Source: Providencia hangzhouensis
GTDB taxonomy: Bacteria > Pseudomonadota > Gammaproteobacteria > Enterobacterales > Enterobacteriaceae
Assembly (NCBI RefSeq): GCF_029193595.2
Contig: NZ_CP135052.1
Coordinates: 868,001-932,000 of the forward strand
Reading direction: 5' to 3'
Length of the DNA: 64,000 bases
The position numbers and the translations under genes are program-made. Below are positions 34,748 through 43,545 of this stretch, piece by piece; within the stretch, counting starts at the first letter, position 1, and each line of letters starts with the position of its first letter. Under the pieces are notes generated by a model. The model was not told where the DNA came from. It worked only from the letters and a program-made list of their open reading frames with translations, and searched no databases.

Positions 34748-36208
34748 TTATGTGTTCTTATATTGATACGTTGTTTTTTCGAAAGTAATTGAATCTGATA
34801 GTCTAATTGCTATGTTTTCATTTCGATAATTACCCTGAGTATAAAAAGATTTCTCTCCATTAAACAGAAATAACCCAATAATAAATACGCCTAATCCAAT
34901 AATAAATACAATAAAGCTGAATAGATAAGATAGTTGCTTGTTAATATAAAATAGGGATTGTTCCTCTAATGCAAAAGCGGCATCTGAGAATGATAAAAAT
35001 AATATGACGATCCCCCAGTGTAATACAGAAAGCAAAAAAGGGTATTCAACATGATTATGTATAATAATAGGGATTATTGATAGAATGATTGCCAATGGAT
35101 AACCATTTCCATTAATTTTATATTTTATAAAAGATTGAAATACGACATAGATACCTCCGGTTAATAGTAAAGATAAAAATATCAAATTAATGAGTCCTCC
35201 AGTCATCAGCCAGAGTAGTATTTCATTGTGTGGGTGAGGAACAATATACATTTTAGGACTAAAAAAAGGAATTGCTGTTCTTTCATAACTATTTTCAAAT
35301 AAAAATGATTGCTCCCATGCATCATACGGTTTTTCTAAGAATAAAGTAATAGAAAAACGTAGCATTTGTTTTAAATGGAATTGATTCATAACATCAGTTC
35401 CAATGTACTGTGGGCATAGTTTTATTAAATAAACTCCAATAAAGATTGCTACAGCAATAATAAAATAACTAGCACTAACACGTAGAGGGTTTTTCTTGTA
35501 AAAAAGACAAATGAAAATAAATGCACAAACAGTAAAGCTTAGCCAAGCAATAACAGATTGCAGAACGACTAAAGTTAATGTGAAAAATAAAATGCATGTT
35601 CCTAGTAATACAATCCTGATTTTTTCATGGCGTTTAGATAACAACGAAAATTGTGATAATACAAGAGTCATAAGAGATAATAAGCATGCAGTCGCCATGT
35701 TAACCGATAATATATTAACTTGCTGTGATAAGCCATTTGAACGCATGCCTGATGCAAGATAAAAAATATCAGTTTCAAATATATATTGATATGCAGTAAT
35801 AAAGACTTGAGCTACATTAATAATGATATAACAGTAAATACAAAATGATTGTATTAACCATTTTTTTTTCACTTGTAACCCTGCAATATATAGTAATACG
35901 CCAACGGTAATACCAGAAAAATACCAAAAATCAACATTATTATTTTCTCCCTGATGAGATATTAACCCCATCATTAAAATAGCTAAAGAAAAACAGTAGC
36001 AAATAGCAGGTAATGTAATGATTATTTTAATTTTCCGATAGAAAACTGTAAATGCTATAATGGATATCGTCAAGGAAATAGATAACCAGCTAATAATGTT
36101 TTGTGGTAATGATTGTCTCAAGCTTCCTAGACTGTCAATATAAATAAGACTAGCAAGGTGCCAAACAATAAAGATACCAATAAATAGTGAGCGGGATATT
36201 ATGATCAT
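34748..36208 (-). CDS. PglL/WaaL-type O-oligosaccharide ligase-like membrane protein
   Basis: 486-residue protein with about eleven to twelve transmembrane segments. It matches the Wzy_C/PglL/O-antigen ligase superfamily: GMRSNGLSQQVNILSVNMATACLL (155-178), and the hallmark periplasmic-loop motif PHPHNEILLWLMTGG at 324-338 with His325, His327 and Glu329. PglL enzymes transfer lipid-linked glycans onto Ser/Thr of pilins and other exported proteins; WaaL adds O-antigen to lipid A-core. It starts 18 bases after the fimbrial adhesin gene on the same strand and precedes the mrpJ-like gene, so it is inside the fimbrial operon. No second polymerase or glycosyltransferase is nearby. Role in pilus glycosylation is inference. 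Confidence 0.72.
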   Translation of the reverse strand: MIIISRSLFIGIFIVWHLASLIYIDSLGSLRQSLPQNIISWLSISLTISIIAFTVFYRKIKIIITLPAICYCFSLAILMMGLISHQGENNNVDFWYFSGITVGVLLYIAGLQVKKKWLIQSFCIYCYIIINVAQVFITAYQYIFETDIFYLASGMRSNGLSQQVNILSVNMATACLLSLMTLVLSQFSLLSKRHEKIRIVLLGTCILFFTLTLVVLQSVIAWLSFTVCAFIFICLFYKKNPLRVSASYFIIAVAIFIGVYLIKLCPQYIGTDVMNQFHLKQMLRFSITLFLEKPYDAWEQSFLFENSYERTAIPFFSPKMYIVPHPHNEILLWLMTGGLINLIFLSLLLTGGIYVVFQSFIKYKINGNGYPLAIILSIIPIIIHNHVEYPFLLSVLHWGIVILFLSFSDAAFALEEQSLFYINKQLSYLFSFIVFIIGLGVFIIGLFLFNGEKSFYTQGNYRNENIAIRLSDSITFEKTTYQYKNT

Positions 36209-36226
36209 AGTACGCTTACCGCTATA

Positions 36227-37279
36227 TTAAATAAATGTTGCTATTAACCAAGCATTGCCTTTGTAGTCTCCAGGTTCGGCGTCATAGCCTGAAACTTTAC
36301 TTTCAATCGTAATGTTTTTTACTTTATCTATTGTTGTTTCGAGCGTTTTTCCACTTTGATTATTTTGTTCATCATAAAGTATAAGCTCAGAATAAATAGT
36401 ATTATTTCCTGATTTTAAGGGAAGTCGTTTTTGTGGATCACTATCCGTGGCATAATCTAATGCTAATTTTACTTTAACTGGCTGTACTCTATCGCATGTA
36501 TAAGTAACAGTACGCGTTTCTTTACTATTAAATTCATAAGCATCCAATGTTTTGTGATCAATGTTTAAATTATCAATATTAGAATGGCAATTTGACGGAT
36601 AATTGATAACCGATGTAGTGAGATCTAATTTAACGGTGGCTTTATCAATAGGTACATAAATATCTGGTGTCCCATAGTCTTGGAATAATCGTGTGTAACC
36701 TGCAATCATTGCATTTGGAATAACAATTTTTCCATCAACAGGGATATCTTTGACATAAACTCTAACGGTAAAAGGAAAATGAACAGTAAAGAATGATGTT
36801 GCTAATGGCCCCATTTCTTCATTAGAGCATCCTCTCCCTGAAATATTCCGCCAGCCACTGGTTATTCCATTCTCAGAATAAAGTGTAAAAAATGTATTAT
36901 TGTTTATTTTAAATGCGGTCAGCCCTCCAATAGTAAAGCCTGCTTCTGGCATATAGGCAAAAACACGGTGGTAGGCATAAGCCGGAACAAGGCCTGCTGA
37001 ATAATTACCTTGTAAGAAATTCACAGTACAATATACAGACCCATAAGGCTGAGATGTGTTTTCATTAATAACAATACCGGAGCTATTTGCTGGGGCTATT
37101 AAAAAATATTTATTGTTATCACTTCCAATTGCTGGTGTATCAGAAACAACAGAATTGTTAGATACTAAACTCATTTTATAGCCACCACCACTTCCTGAAT
37201 AGCGAGTCGCACTATAGGAATTTAAGTTAACTAATAGCAGCAACAAAAATAATGGTGAATACTTTTTTATATTTTTCAT
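36227..37279 (-). CDS. Fimbrial tip adhesin (two-domain)
   Basis: Predicted pilus tip adhesin. The 350-residue protein has a signal peptide (residues ~1-24, LLLLLVNLNSYSA). A Gly/Ser-rich start (RYSGSGGGY) and an N-terminal receptor domain run to about residue 210, with Cys pairs (SVYCTVNF, GRGCSNEE). The C-terminal pilin-like domain has NYPSNCHSNIDNLNIDH, VTYTCDRVQPVKVKL and a final SGYDAEPGDYKGNAWLIATFI, the donor-strand-type ending seen in tip adhesins. It resembles MrpH/PapG-class tips in layout. It follows three minor subunits and precedes the ligase-like gene by 18 bases. Receptor unknown. Confidence 0.78.
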   Translation of the reverse strand: MKNIKKYSPLFLLLLLVNLNSYSATRYSGSGGGYKMSLVSNNSVVSDTPAIGSDNNKYFLIAPANSSGIVINENTSQPYGSVYCTVNFLQGNYSAGLVPAYAYHRVFAYMPEAGFTIGGLTAFKINNNTFFTLYSENGITSGWRNISGRGCSNEEMGPLATSFFTVHFPFTVRVYVKDIPVDGKIVIPNAMIAGYTRLFQDYGTPDIYVPIDKATVKLDLTTSVINYPSNCHSNIDNLNIDHKTLDAYEFNSKETRTVTYTCDRVQPVKVKLALDYATDSDPQKRLPLKSGNNTIYSELILYDEQNNQSGKTLETTIDKVKNITIESKVSGYDAEPGDYKGNAWLIATFI

Positions 37280-37294
37280 AAAGACTTCCCAATA

Positions 37295-37804
37295 TTACAG
37301 ATAATCAACCATCACTGATAAAGCGGCACTAAATGGCCCAGCAGTGAGATTTTCAATAGCTTGATTAGTGACTAATTGTGATTGGATAACAACTTTCCCT
37401 GTATCACCACTTACGGATGGAGCAATCCTTTCCCATTTATTAAGGTTGAGCGCATTACTTTTATTTTCTTCTGAGAAACGAATACCCAATCCATTAATAG
37501 AGGTTGCAAGTACGGTTTCATTGTTTATTGTCAAAGTGCTTCCTTCTCTTGGAGATAGGTAAACTTGTAAATTTTTTCGAAGTTCACATTGTTTAATGAG
37601 AATACCAAAGGACTGTTTTTCTTCAGTTAGTCTGTCTAGCGCTACCTCACGGAAATTAATGACTAATTCTTTTTCACCATTTTCTGCTGTAAGTACACAT
37701 GGTGGTCGAACCAATTTTGCAGAAAGAGAAATTAGTACATCCGCTTGAGTGCCTAAGGAAACTAATAAACTAATTAAAGGGAATGAAAAACAAATAAATT
37801 TCAT
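37295..37804 (-). CDS. Minor fimbrial subunit
   Basis: 169-residue type 1/Pap-class pilin. It has a signal peptide ending near TQA (residue ~21), the first Cys in LVRPPCVLTAENG, KELVINFREVALDRL, the second Cys in FGILIKQCELRKNL, and the C-terminal beta-zipper GPFSAALSVMVDYL with penultimate tyrosine. Likely an adaptor between tip and shaft. 11 bases separate it from the subunit gene before it and 15 from the adhesin gene. Confidence 0.82.
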   Translation of the reverse strand: MKFICFSFPLISLLVSLGTQADVLISLSAKLVRPPCVLTAENGEKELVINFREVALDRLTEEKQSFGILIKQCELRKNLQVYLSPREGSTLTINNETVLATSINGLGIRFSEENKSNALNLNKWERIAPSVSGDTGKVVIQSQLVTNQAIENLTAGPFSAALSVMVDYL

Positions 37805-37815
37805 TTCAATTCTCC

Positions 37816-38343
37816 TTATTGATAATCAAGATTAAAAGTAACAGTTGAGGAGAACCCCCCTGTTTTTAAAAGAGAACTAAAGGGCTTCTGAGCATAAACA
37901 CCGAATAAAAGTGTATTAACGGACCCTTTACCTGATTCAGTTACTGTACTGACATCAATTGTTGTATTCAGTTCTAGTTCCTTACCACGACTATCAGTCA
38001 GTGCTAATAACACATTAGATTCACCAGTGGTTTTTAAATAATTAATACCATTATGTGTTTCAATATTTTGGGTATTTAACGTTATTTTGATCGTTTTATT
38101 CAAAGCCATCGCTGAACAGTCCATGATATCCAATTTAAATGGTTGCATATCTGAACGTCCTAATGTTTCGATTGAAGAAAAACGTAGCCCAGAAAGATAT
38201 ATTTTTTTCTGTGTATCATCATCACTTAGCCGGCAACCAAGCGGTACTAACACTCCTTCTAAGTAAACTGTTAGTGTATTGGCAAAGCTGGTATTCCATG
38301 TTAGGAATAAAAAACTAAATAATAATATTGAGCATCTAATCAT
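37816..38343 (-). CDS. Minor fimbrial subunit
   Basis: 175-residue pilin-family protein: signal peptide ending near SFA (residue ~21), the first Cys in GVLVPLGCRLSDDD, FSSIETLGRSDMQPFKLDIMDCSA around the second Cys, and the C-terminal SSTVTFNLDYQ. Likely an adaptor or terminator subunit. It overlaps the preceding short subunit gene by 8 bases, suggesting coupled translation. Confidence 0.82.
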   Translation of the reverse strand: MIRCSILLFSFLFLTWNTSFANTLTVYLEGVLVPLGCRLSDDDTQKKIYLSGLRFSSIETLGRSDMQPFKLDIMDCSAMALNKTIKITLNTQNIETHNGINYLKTTGESNVLLALTDSRGKELELNTTIDVSTVTESGKGSVNTLLFGVYAQKPFSSLLKTGGFSSTVTFNLDYQ

Positions 38344-38686
38344 AATTTATCTCCACACGTTGCATCTTATTACTAGCAGGAATAGAGAATAAAATGGTGT
38401 TATTGCGTAGTGGTTGAGTTAGCACATATTGGTTACTGCCTAATTTCAGTCTTAACGGTACCCAAGCTTGCTTTTGTATTGGTTTGCTACAATGAGAAAA
38501 ATGCATTTCCACACTATAGGTTGCTGCAATTAAAGTACTTTCATTTAATTTTAATGAGATATTAGGTAGACAAGGAGCAGTAACAATACGCGCATTAACA
38601 TATATCGTGCCTGTTGTCACAGGTACAGCAGACTCAGCAAAAATAGGTATAGTAAAAGCCCATAGTGCTAGGTAATTCAATTTCAT
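38336..38686 (-). CDS. Short minor fimbrial subunit
   Basis: 116-residue pilin-like protein, shorter than usual (about 150-180). It has a signal peptide ending near AESA (residue ~19), the Cys pair (VTAPCLPNIS and MHFSHCSKP), and a C-terminal KMQRVEINYD that fits a pilin end. It seems compact rather than truncated, because both the Cys pair and the terminal strand are present. A short chain-terminating role, as for PapH-type subunits, is possible (inference). It overlaps the next subunit gene by 8 bases. Confidence 0.72.
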   Translation of the reverse strand: MKLNYLALWAFTIPIFAESAVPVTTGTIYVNARIVTAPCLPNISLKLNESTLIAATYSVEMHFSHCSKPIQKQAWVPLRLKLGSNQYVLTQPLRNNTILFSIPASNKMQRVEINYD

Positions 38687-38714
38687 TGTTCTGCTCCTAT
38701 CTATTTTTTACTCA

Positions 38715-39443
38715 TTATTCCGTCACACTGCACGTTGAAGCTTGGCATTTGAAAGCAAGTGAGGGCTTTCCACCATAATCATTGATATATGTCAGGTAAG
38801 GTGTTGAAAATTTGGATGATTTAATCAGTTGATTAGATTTTGGCGGTATCATGACTGCGTCAAAATCACTTTCTTCAGATTGTTTTTGGCTGTTCCCTAT
38901 ACCAATTACAGTTAAATAAAATGGTGTTGGGTTATCTAACGTATAACCCGATGATGTTGCTGTTAATGTTATGTATTTCGTCCAATCGGTTTTGCTTTGT
39001 GCAACAATGCTTTCAGGGCGATAAAATAGTTTTACACGGCTCTGTAATGCAATTTGCAACACACCCGCTTCTGATGACTTAGGCGGGATTTCACGCAGGT
39101 TGTAATAAAACAGGGATTCCCTGTCTTGCGGTAACTTTGCAATGTCGGGTGCGGTGCTTAGGCGAACTAGGCTAGTGGATTTGGGTTCCATGCGCTGAAT
39201 CGGCGGAGTGGCAATAATAGGGCCTATTTCCAGTTTTTGTTCTAACGCATTTTCTAACCACGACTGGGCCAAATAAGGCAATTCCGGGTTATCATTACGG
39301 ATCGTAATATTAATAGACGACTGGTTTCCATCGAAAATTATACGAGTACGATCAAGTGTAACCGCGGCATTCGCAGCTGAAATTACACTTATAGTCAGCG
39401 TGAATACGCTAGTAAGTAACAAAAAAGGGGAATTCAATTTCAT
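38715..39443 (-). CDS. Periplasmic fimbrial chaperone (PapD/FimC type)
   Basis: Folds and delivers pilin subunits to the usher. The 242-residue protein has a signal peptide ending near ANA, then AAVTLDRTRIIFDGNQSSINITIRNDNPELPYLAQSWLE, the RMEPKSTSLVRL segment and the PQDRESLFYYNLREIPPKS motif of the family. The second domain carries VKLFYRPESI with the FGS/FGL-type loop region and SNQLIKSSKF. It starts 13 bases after the usher gene ends, as expected for a usher-chaperone pair. Confidence 0.92.
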   Translation of the reverse strand: MKLNSPFLLLTSVFTLTISVISAANAAVTLDRTRIIFDGNQSSINITIRNDNPELPYLAQSWLENALEQKLEIGPIIATPPIQRMEPKSTSLVRLSTAPDIAKLPQDRESLFYYNLREIPPKSSEAGVLQIALQSRVKLFYRPESIVAQSKTDWTKYITLTATSSGYTLDNPTPFYLTVIGIGNSQKQSEESDFDAVMIPPKSNQLIKSSKFSTPYLTYINDYGGKPSLAFKCQASTCSVTE

Positions 39444-39456
39444 CTTAGTTCTCTTA

Positions 39457-41946
39457 TTAACGACAAATAATAGTTGGGTAAATTTCTTGAGGATTAATCA
39501 CGTCAGGCACATCGGCACTACACTGGTGTTTATTTCCCCAGTAGAGATTGAGTAAGTCTTTAGGCTGGATACCAATAATCCACGTAATACCTTGTTCGCC
39601 AACAATTCCGAGTTCAATATTGTTGCTATTACGTACGCTGGCGCCAAAAGGCGGATAAGTGTCATCAGCTAGTTTTAAGCGAGCAAACGTTTTTTCACCT
39701 TGAATTACGTTGAGGCGACGATATCCGATTGCCCCACGAGTCAGAGTCGTATCAGTGACGGTCTCTAATGCTTCAACATCTTTTGGTAATTTACTGGTAT
39801 TAATTGATGCGCTGGTTTTCCGATAACTACTCACGTTTGGCAATACAGCGAGTCCAAAGTGATTAGTTTGATAAACGCCACCACTCAGAGGAACGTTAGC
39901 TGCACCAGGTGTTTCTATAACGAGTCGAGTACCACCATAAGCGGCTTGGTGCATGGCAATACCTTCTTTAATTAAGGTAATTCCACCATTAATTGATCCC
40001 CCAACGCTGTGATACTCGTTCGGGACATAACTCGCATTTCCTGAAATTGAGGCATAAGGAAGATTTTGGTTTAAATAACCACTAAAGCTGGTTTGGTCAT
40101 TCTGATGACTTCCTGTTTGATAACCGACATTTAAGTTATAATTGCGCTGCTCACTATATCCGCTATAACCGATATTATGTGTTGAACTGCGTTGGCCATT
40201 TTGGTTTCGGGTATAACCTTCAGAAAAGCTGACGCTGCTTCCTTGACTTAAAGGAATAGTGAAATACAAGCTGATCGCATCATCTTGATATCCCGCTCTT
40301 TTTGAACGAGAAGCAGAAGCTGTCAGGTTAATATTTTTGAGCCCAATAGCCGCCCAATTTAAAAGAGTACTTAGGTATAAGCTGTATTGTTCTTCTGTTT
40401 CACTATTCCAATACGTATTGTATTGATAGTTTCCACCCAATGAGAAATCATCAAAATATTTATTAATATTAATTTGATAGCTTTCTTTTTGAGCTTGGCT
40501 TTCATTACCTGTACGTCGTTCATCCAACGTTTGTTGCAAAGAGCGATAGGTTTCATCAGAGAAACGATACCCTGCGAATGTAATGTCAGTTCTGGCTTCA
40601 TCAAATGATTTTGAATAACTAAGTCGATAACTTCGGCCAGTTAACGTTTTATCAAGTAATTGAGCATGTGACTGAGTCGCATCGAACGAAAGGCTACCGA
40701 ATGAAAACAGGTCACGACCAAAGCCTGCTGAAAATGCCTGATAATTTTTTGATAAAACGGAGCCCCCATAGATAGACCAAAGGTTATTTAACCCGTAAGA
40801 GAGTTCTCCCGAAGCAGTTAAATCACCTTCGAGCTGGCGGCCATTAAAACGTGGTTTACCCGCTGCAAATTTATAGCGGATTTGCCCTGGTCTCGTTAAG
40901 TAGGGTAATGCTGCTGTGGTAATGCTAAATTGTTGTTCTTCACCATTTTCTTCTCGCACAGTCACATCTAATGTTCCACGAATAGAGCTATCTAGTGTCT
41001 GGATACGAAAGGGACCAGCAGGTACGGTTGTTTCTAAAACTATACGGTTATGGCTTTTGACAATAACAGTGGCATTAGTTTGAGCAATACCAATAATCTC
41101 TGGTGCATAACCTGTTAATTTAGGGGGCATCATATTTTCATCGGTTTCAAGAGATACCCCGGTGTACTGCCAAGAATCAAAAATAGCAGAGTAAAAGTAG
41201 TTCTCACCTAACGTTAAAATAGACGCAATGGATTTTATTGAGCGGTATGCAAATAATCGGCTAAATGTGGCATCACTATATTGGTTTTCGAAGCTTCCTG
41301 TCGATTTTCGATAGTTTGCTTGGTAATCACCGCGTAAACGCCATGCACCAAAATTAAGCCCTGTTGTTCCGTTAGCAGAAAGGTACGATTCTCGTGAACC
41401 TGAATTTTGATGCGTTAAAGAACCTGTTAGGTTGTAATCTAATAAAAATCCATTTACACCTTCCTCCCAACGTGAAGGAGGAACCCAACTTGGATCTGTA
41501 TATTCTAAATAGCTTTGTGGGATTAAAATGGATAGCGTTAATGTCGATAAATCTACACTTAATGAAGCACCTTCAAGCGGAGATAAATCAAGGCATTTAC
41601 CCTCATCACGATATTTAATTAATTTAATTGCGTCCGGAGTAAGCCCTAAACGATCAAGAATATTAACGGGAACACAAACGGTATCGAATAAATTATTGTT
41701 TTGGGATTGTGGCGCTATCACAGTGATATCTTGCGCACTACCCATGCCCTCATTATTGACTTTGAGATTTAAATGATAAATACCAGGCATAATAAATCCA
41801 GCCTGAGAAAATTGGCTAAAGTCAATATTTTGAGTGTCTTCTGTATCTAACATATCGGTATTGAATTCGACAGCATAGGCTAACGAAGAGATTGAAGATA
41901 AAAAAGAAGTCACAATGATGTAAGAGTAAATATTAAATTTAACCAT
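39457..41946 (-). CDS. Fimbrial outer-membrane usher (FimD/PapC type)
   Basis: Outer-membrane assembly platform for the type 1/MR-P-class fimbria. The 829-residue protein has a signal peptide ending near AYA, the N-terminal chaperone-binding domain (VEFNTDML...IDFSQFSQAGFIMPGIYHLNLKVN), and a long barrel with NLGAWRLRGDYQANY. The plug domain has APEIIGIAQTNATVIVKSHNRIVLETTVPAGPFRI. Two C-terminal domains follow with PPFGASVRNSNNIELGIVGEQGITWI and final Cys pair HQCSADV/IICR. Clearly of a different class from the Ecp-type usher at 12543-15038. Confidence 0.95.
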   Translation of the reverse strand: MVKFNIYSYIIVTSFLSSISSLAYAVEFNTDMLDTEDTQNIDFSQFSQAGFIMPGIYHLNLKVNNEGMGSAQDITVIAPQSQNNNLFDTVCVPVNILDRLGLTPDAIKLIKYRDEGKCLDLSPLEGASLSVDLSTLTLSILIPQSYLEYTDPSWVPPSRWEEGVNGFLLDYNLTGSLTHQNSGSRESYLSANGTTGLNFGAWRLRGDYQANYRKSTGSFENQYSDATFSRLFAYRSIKSIASILTLGENYFYSAIFDSWQYTGVSLETDENMMPPKLTGYAPEIIGIAQTNATVIVKSHNRIVLETTVPAGPFRIQTLDSSIRGTLDVTVREENGEEQQFSITTAALPYLTRPGQIRYKFAAGKPRFNGRQLEGDLTASGELSYGLNNLWSIYGGSVLSKNYQAFSAGFGRDLFSFGSLSFDATQSHAQLLDKTLTGRSYRLSYSKSFDEARTDITFAGYRFSDETYRSLQQTLDERRTGNESQAQKESYQININKYFDDFSLGGNYQYNTYWNSETEEQYSLYLSTLLNWAAIGLKNINLTASASRSKRAGYQDDAISLYFTIPLSQGSSVSFSEGYTRNQNGQRSSTHNIGYSGYSEQRNYNLNVGYQTGSHQNDQTSFSGYLNQNLPYASISGNASYVPNEYHSVGGSINGGITLIKEGIAMHQAAYGGTRLVIETPGAANVPLSGGVYQTNHFGLAVLPNVSSYRKTSASINTSKLPKDVEALETVTDTTLTRGAIGYRRLNVIQGEKTFARLKLADDTYPPFGASVRNSNNIELGIVGEQGITWIIGIQPKDLLNLYWGNKHQCSADVPDVINPQEIYPTIICR

Positions 41947-41980
41947 GATTTTTTCATCAAATTAATTATGAGTTTATTTA

Positions 41981-42550
41981 CTAGTCGTAAGTAACGTTGA
42001 ATTTAATTGTGGTAAAGTAATCACCAGGTGTAATTTCGTTATTACTTGTGCCTAATTCTGTTTCATATTTTAAAAAGCTCTCTTTACTTTTGTTATCAAA
42101 ATAAACGTAATTATTAGAAATAGAGTAGAGCTTATTTGGTATTAATAAATTATTGTTAACGTCGTATATATATAGAACAACTCCAGGCTTAGGGCCTGAT
42201 AGTTTTATTGCATTAGTATACGTATCTTGCAGCGCAAAAAAACGAATTTTAATACCTTTATGATTACTACTGTCATATTCACTAATACAGTTATTTAATT
42301 TTATATAGAAAGGTCTTCGCATTAATTTTTCATCATCTATATTATTTATACTGTAATTAGAAATGTAATTATAGTTTATATATTGATACTGACTATCAGT
42401 TTCAATTGAACAAGGTGCCGCAACGATATAACCTTGCATTACTGTTTCGCCTCGGAGGCCATCTTGAATATGTCCAAGGTTAGAGCTAGTCGCATTAGAG
42501 TTAATAGGGTTAAATAATAAGGCAATCCATAGATAAGTATTTTTTTTCAT
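41981..42550 (-). CDS. Pilin-like fimbrial subunit
   Basis: 189-residue exported protein between the major pilin and usher genes, in the place of mrpB-type or anchor subunits. It has a signal peptide ending near SNA (residue ~20), the Cys pair (VAAPCSIETD and YIKLNNCISEYD) and a C-terminal DYFTTIKFNVTYD that fits a donor-strand end. It is Tyr- and Asn-rich, unlike the major pilin. It may be a chain-terminating or anchoring subunit (inference). A perfect 20-base palindrome separates it from the major pilin gene. Confidence 0.78.
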   Translation of the reverse strand: MKKNTYLWIALLFNPINSNATSSNLGHIQDGLRGETVMQGYIVAAPCSIETDSQYQYINYNYISNYSINNIDDEKLMRRPFYIKLNNCISEYDSSNHKGIKIRFFALQDTYTNAIKLSGPKPGVVLYIYDVNNNLLIPNKLYSISNNYVYFDNKSKESFLKYETELGTSNNEITPGDYFTTIKFNVTYD

Positions 42551-42564
42551 AATGAGCCTTTTAT

Positions 42565-42584
42565 GGGGAGAGAATTCTCTCCCC
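42565..42584 (-). repeat. Perfect 20-base palindrome after the major pilin
   Basis: GGGGAGAGAATTCTCTCCCC, exactly self-complementary, 8 bases beyond the major pilin stop and before the next subunit. It likely forms an mRNA hairpin protecting the pilin message or limiting read-through, similar in place to the hairpin after the Ecp-type pilin. Confidence 0.7.
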
Positions 42585-42592
42585 TAAAAAAA

Positions 42593-43144
42593 TTACTCGT
42601 ATGTGATTTTAAAGTCAGCGATAGAACTAAATTCACCTTCAGTAACTGGTGTTGCACCATCAACACGTTTAGCTAATGCAGTAAATTCTAAAACGTTTTC
42701 ACCTTGGCGGTTACGAATTTGGCTTAGGATAGATTTAGCTTCATCAAATTTAAAATCTTTGATTTGAATACCGATATTCGAAGCGGTACCAGTAGTACCT
42801 AAGAATTCTTTATCAGTACCGACATAGTTTTTACCACCAAAGGTAATTTTAATATCTTTAACAGCAACCCACTTACCTTCAGTGTCTTTGCTAAACTCAT
42901 CAAAATTACATTCTTTTAATTTGATAGCGATATCTTTTTCTGCTGCATTACCCGCTTCTAAAGATGCACGAGAAAGTTGACCAAATGGAACTTCTTGTTT
43001 TGTACTTTCTGATTCAATATTACATGGAGCATTAACAACTTGGCCGCTGAAATGTAATTCACCGCTATTACCACTAGCAAAGATAGAAGTTGAAATAGCA
43101 GAAGACGCGAATAAAACAGCAATAGAAAGTTTATTTAATTTCAT
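42593..43144 (-). CDS. Major fimbrial pilin (type 1/MR-P class)
   Basis: Main shaft subunit. The 183-residue protein has a signal peptide ending near IFASG (residue ~24), then NSGELHFSGQVVNAPCNIESES with the first Cys, VPFGQLSRASLEAGNAAEKDIAIKLKEC with the second, and the C-terminal EFSSIADFKITYE. Its length and pattern are typical of MrpA/FimA-type pilins. It is the first gene of the operon; the 400-base region upstream should hold its promoter. No recombinase for phase inversion is seen nearby. Confidence 0.9.
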   Translation of the reverse strand: MKLNKLSIAVLFASSAISTSIFASGNSGELHFSGQVVNAPCNIESESTKQEVPFGQLSRASLEAGNAAEKDIAIKLKECNFDEFSKDTEGKWVAVKDIKITFGGKNYVGTDKEFLGTTGTASNIGIQIKDFKFDEAKSILSQIRNRQGENVLEFTALAKRVDGATPVTEGEFSSIADFKITYE

Positions 43145-43484
43145 ATCTTACATCCTTAAAAATAAGTAAATATTTGATCCCTAGTGAGCCTTTATATAAG
43201 TACTGCCATAGGAATAAAGTTCAGTATCCATAAATGGATTTTCAAATGTCCTAATCACAGAACGCTTAACGTAATCGTTTTTAGCGTGGGTCATTTCGAC
43301 GGAAGGAATCTTATCCCTATCAGGTGTAAAATGGAATAAAACTCTTTGATTTTAATTAAATTTGAATTATTTAACTTATATTTAGTTTTTTTTAATATGT
43401 ATCAATGTTTTTATGCTAATTTAATTGTCTGTGAAATGTTTAATGTTTGTGCTTTTAAGGTGTTTTAAGGTTGGGGGTGTTTAG
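43145..43484. other. Upstream region of the fimbrial operon
   Basis: About 340 bases without a gene, expected to hold the fimbrial promoter and regulatory sites. No clear pair of inverted repeats flanking a promoter and no fim-type recombinase gene were found, so a phase-variable switch of the MR/P kind is not supported. GATC sites for Dam-type control are not clustered. Confidence 0.45.
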
Positions 43485-43526
43485 AAATAAAAAAAATGCA
43501 TCAAAATATCAATATTTGATGCATTT
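43485..43526 (-). terminator. Rho-independent terminator after the second FidL-like gene
   Basis: AAATGCATCAAA (43494-43505) and TTTGATGCATTT (43515-43526), 12-base perfect arms, with a run of eight T on the reverse strand directly after. It ends 20 bases past the FidL-like stop. Confidence 0.85.
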
Positions 43527-43545
43527 CTTATGATTTTTTTTGGTG

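Noticed and set aside
38336..38686. Short minor subunit as a truncated pseudogene
   Set aside because: It has a signal peptide, both cysteines and a proper pilin C-terminal strand, and overlaps the next gene normally.
43145..43545. Invertible promoter switch for the fimbrial operon
   Set aside because: No flanking inverted repeats and no mrpI/fimB-type recombinase gene seen in the window.
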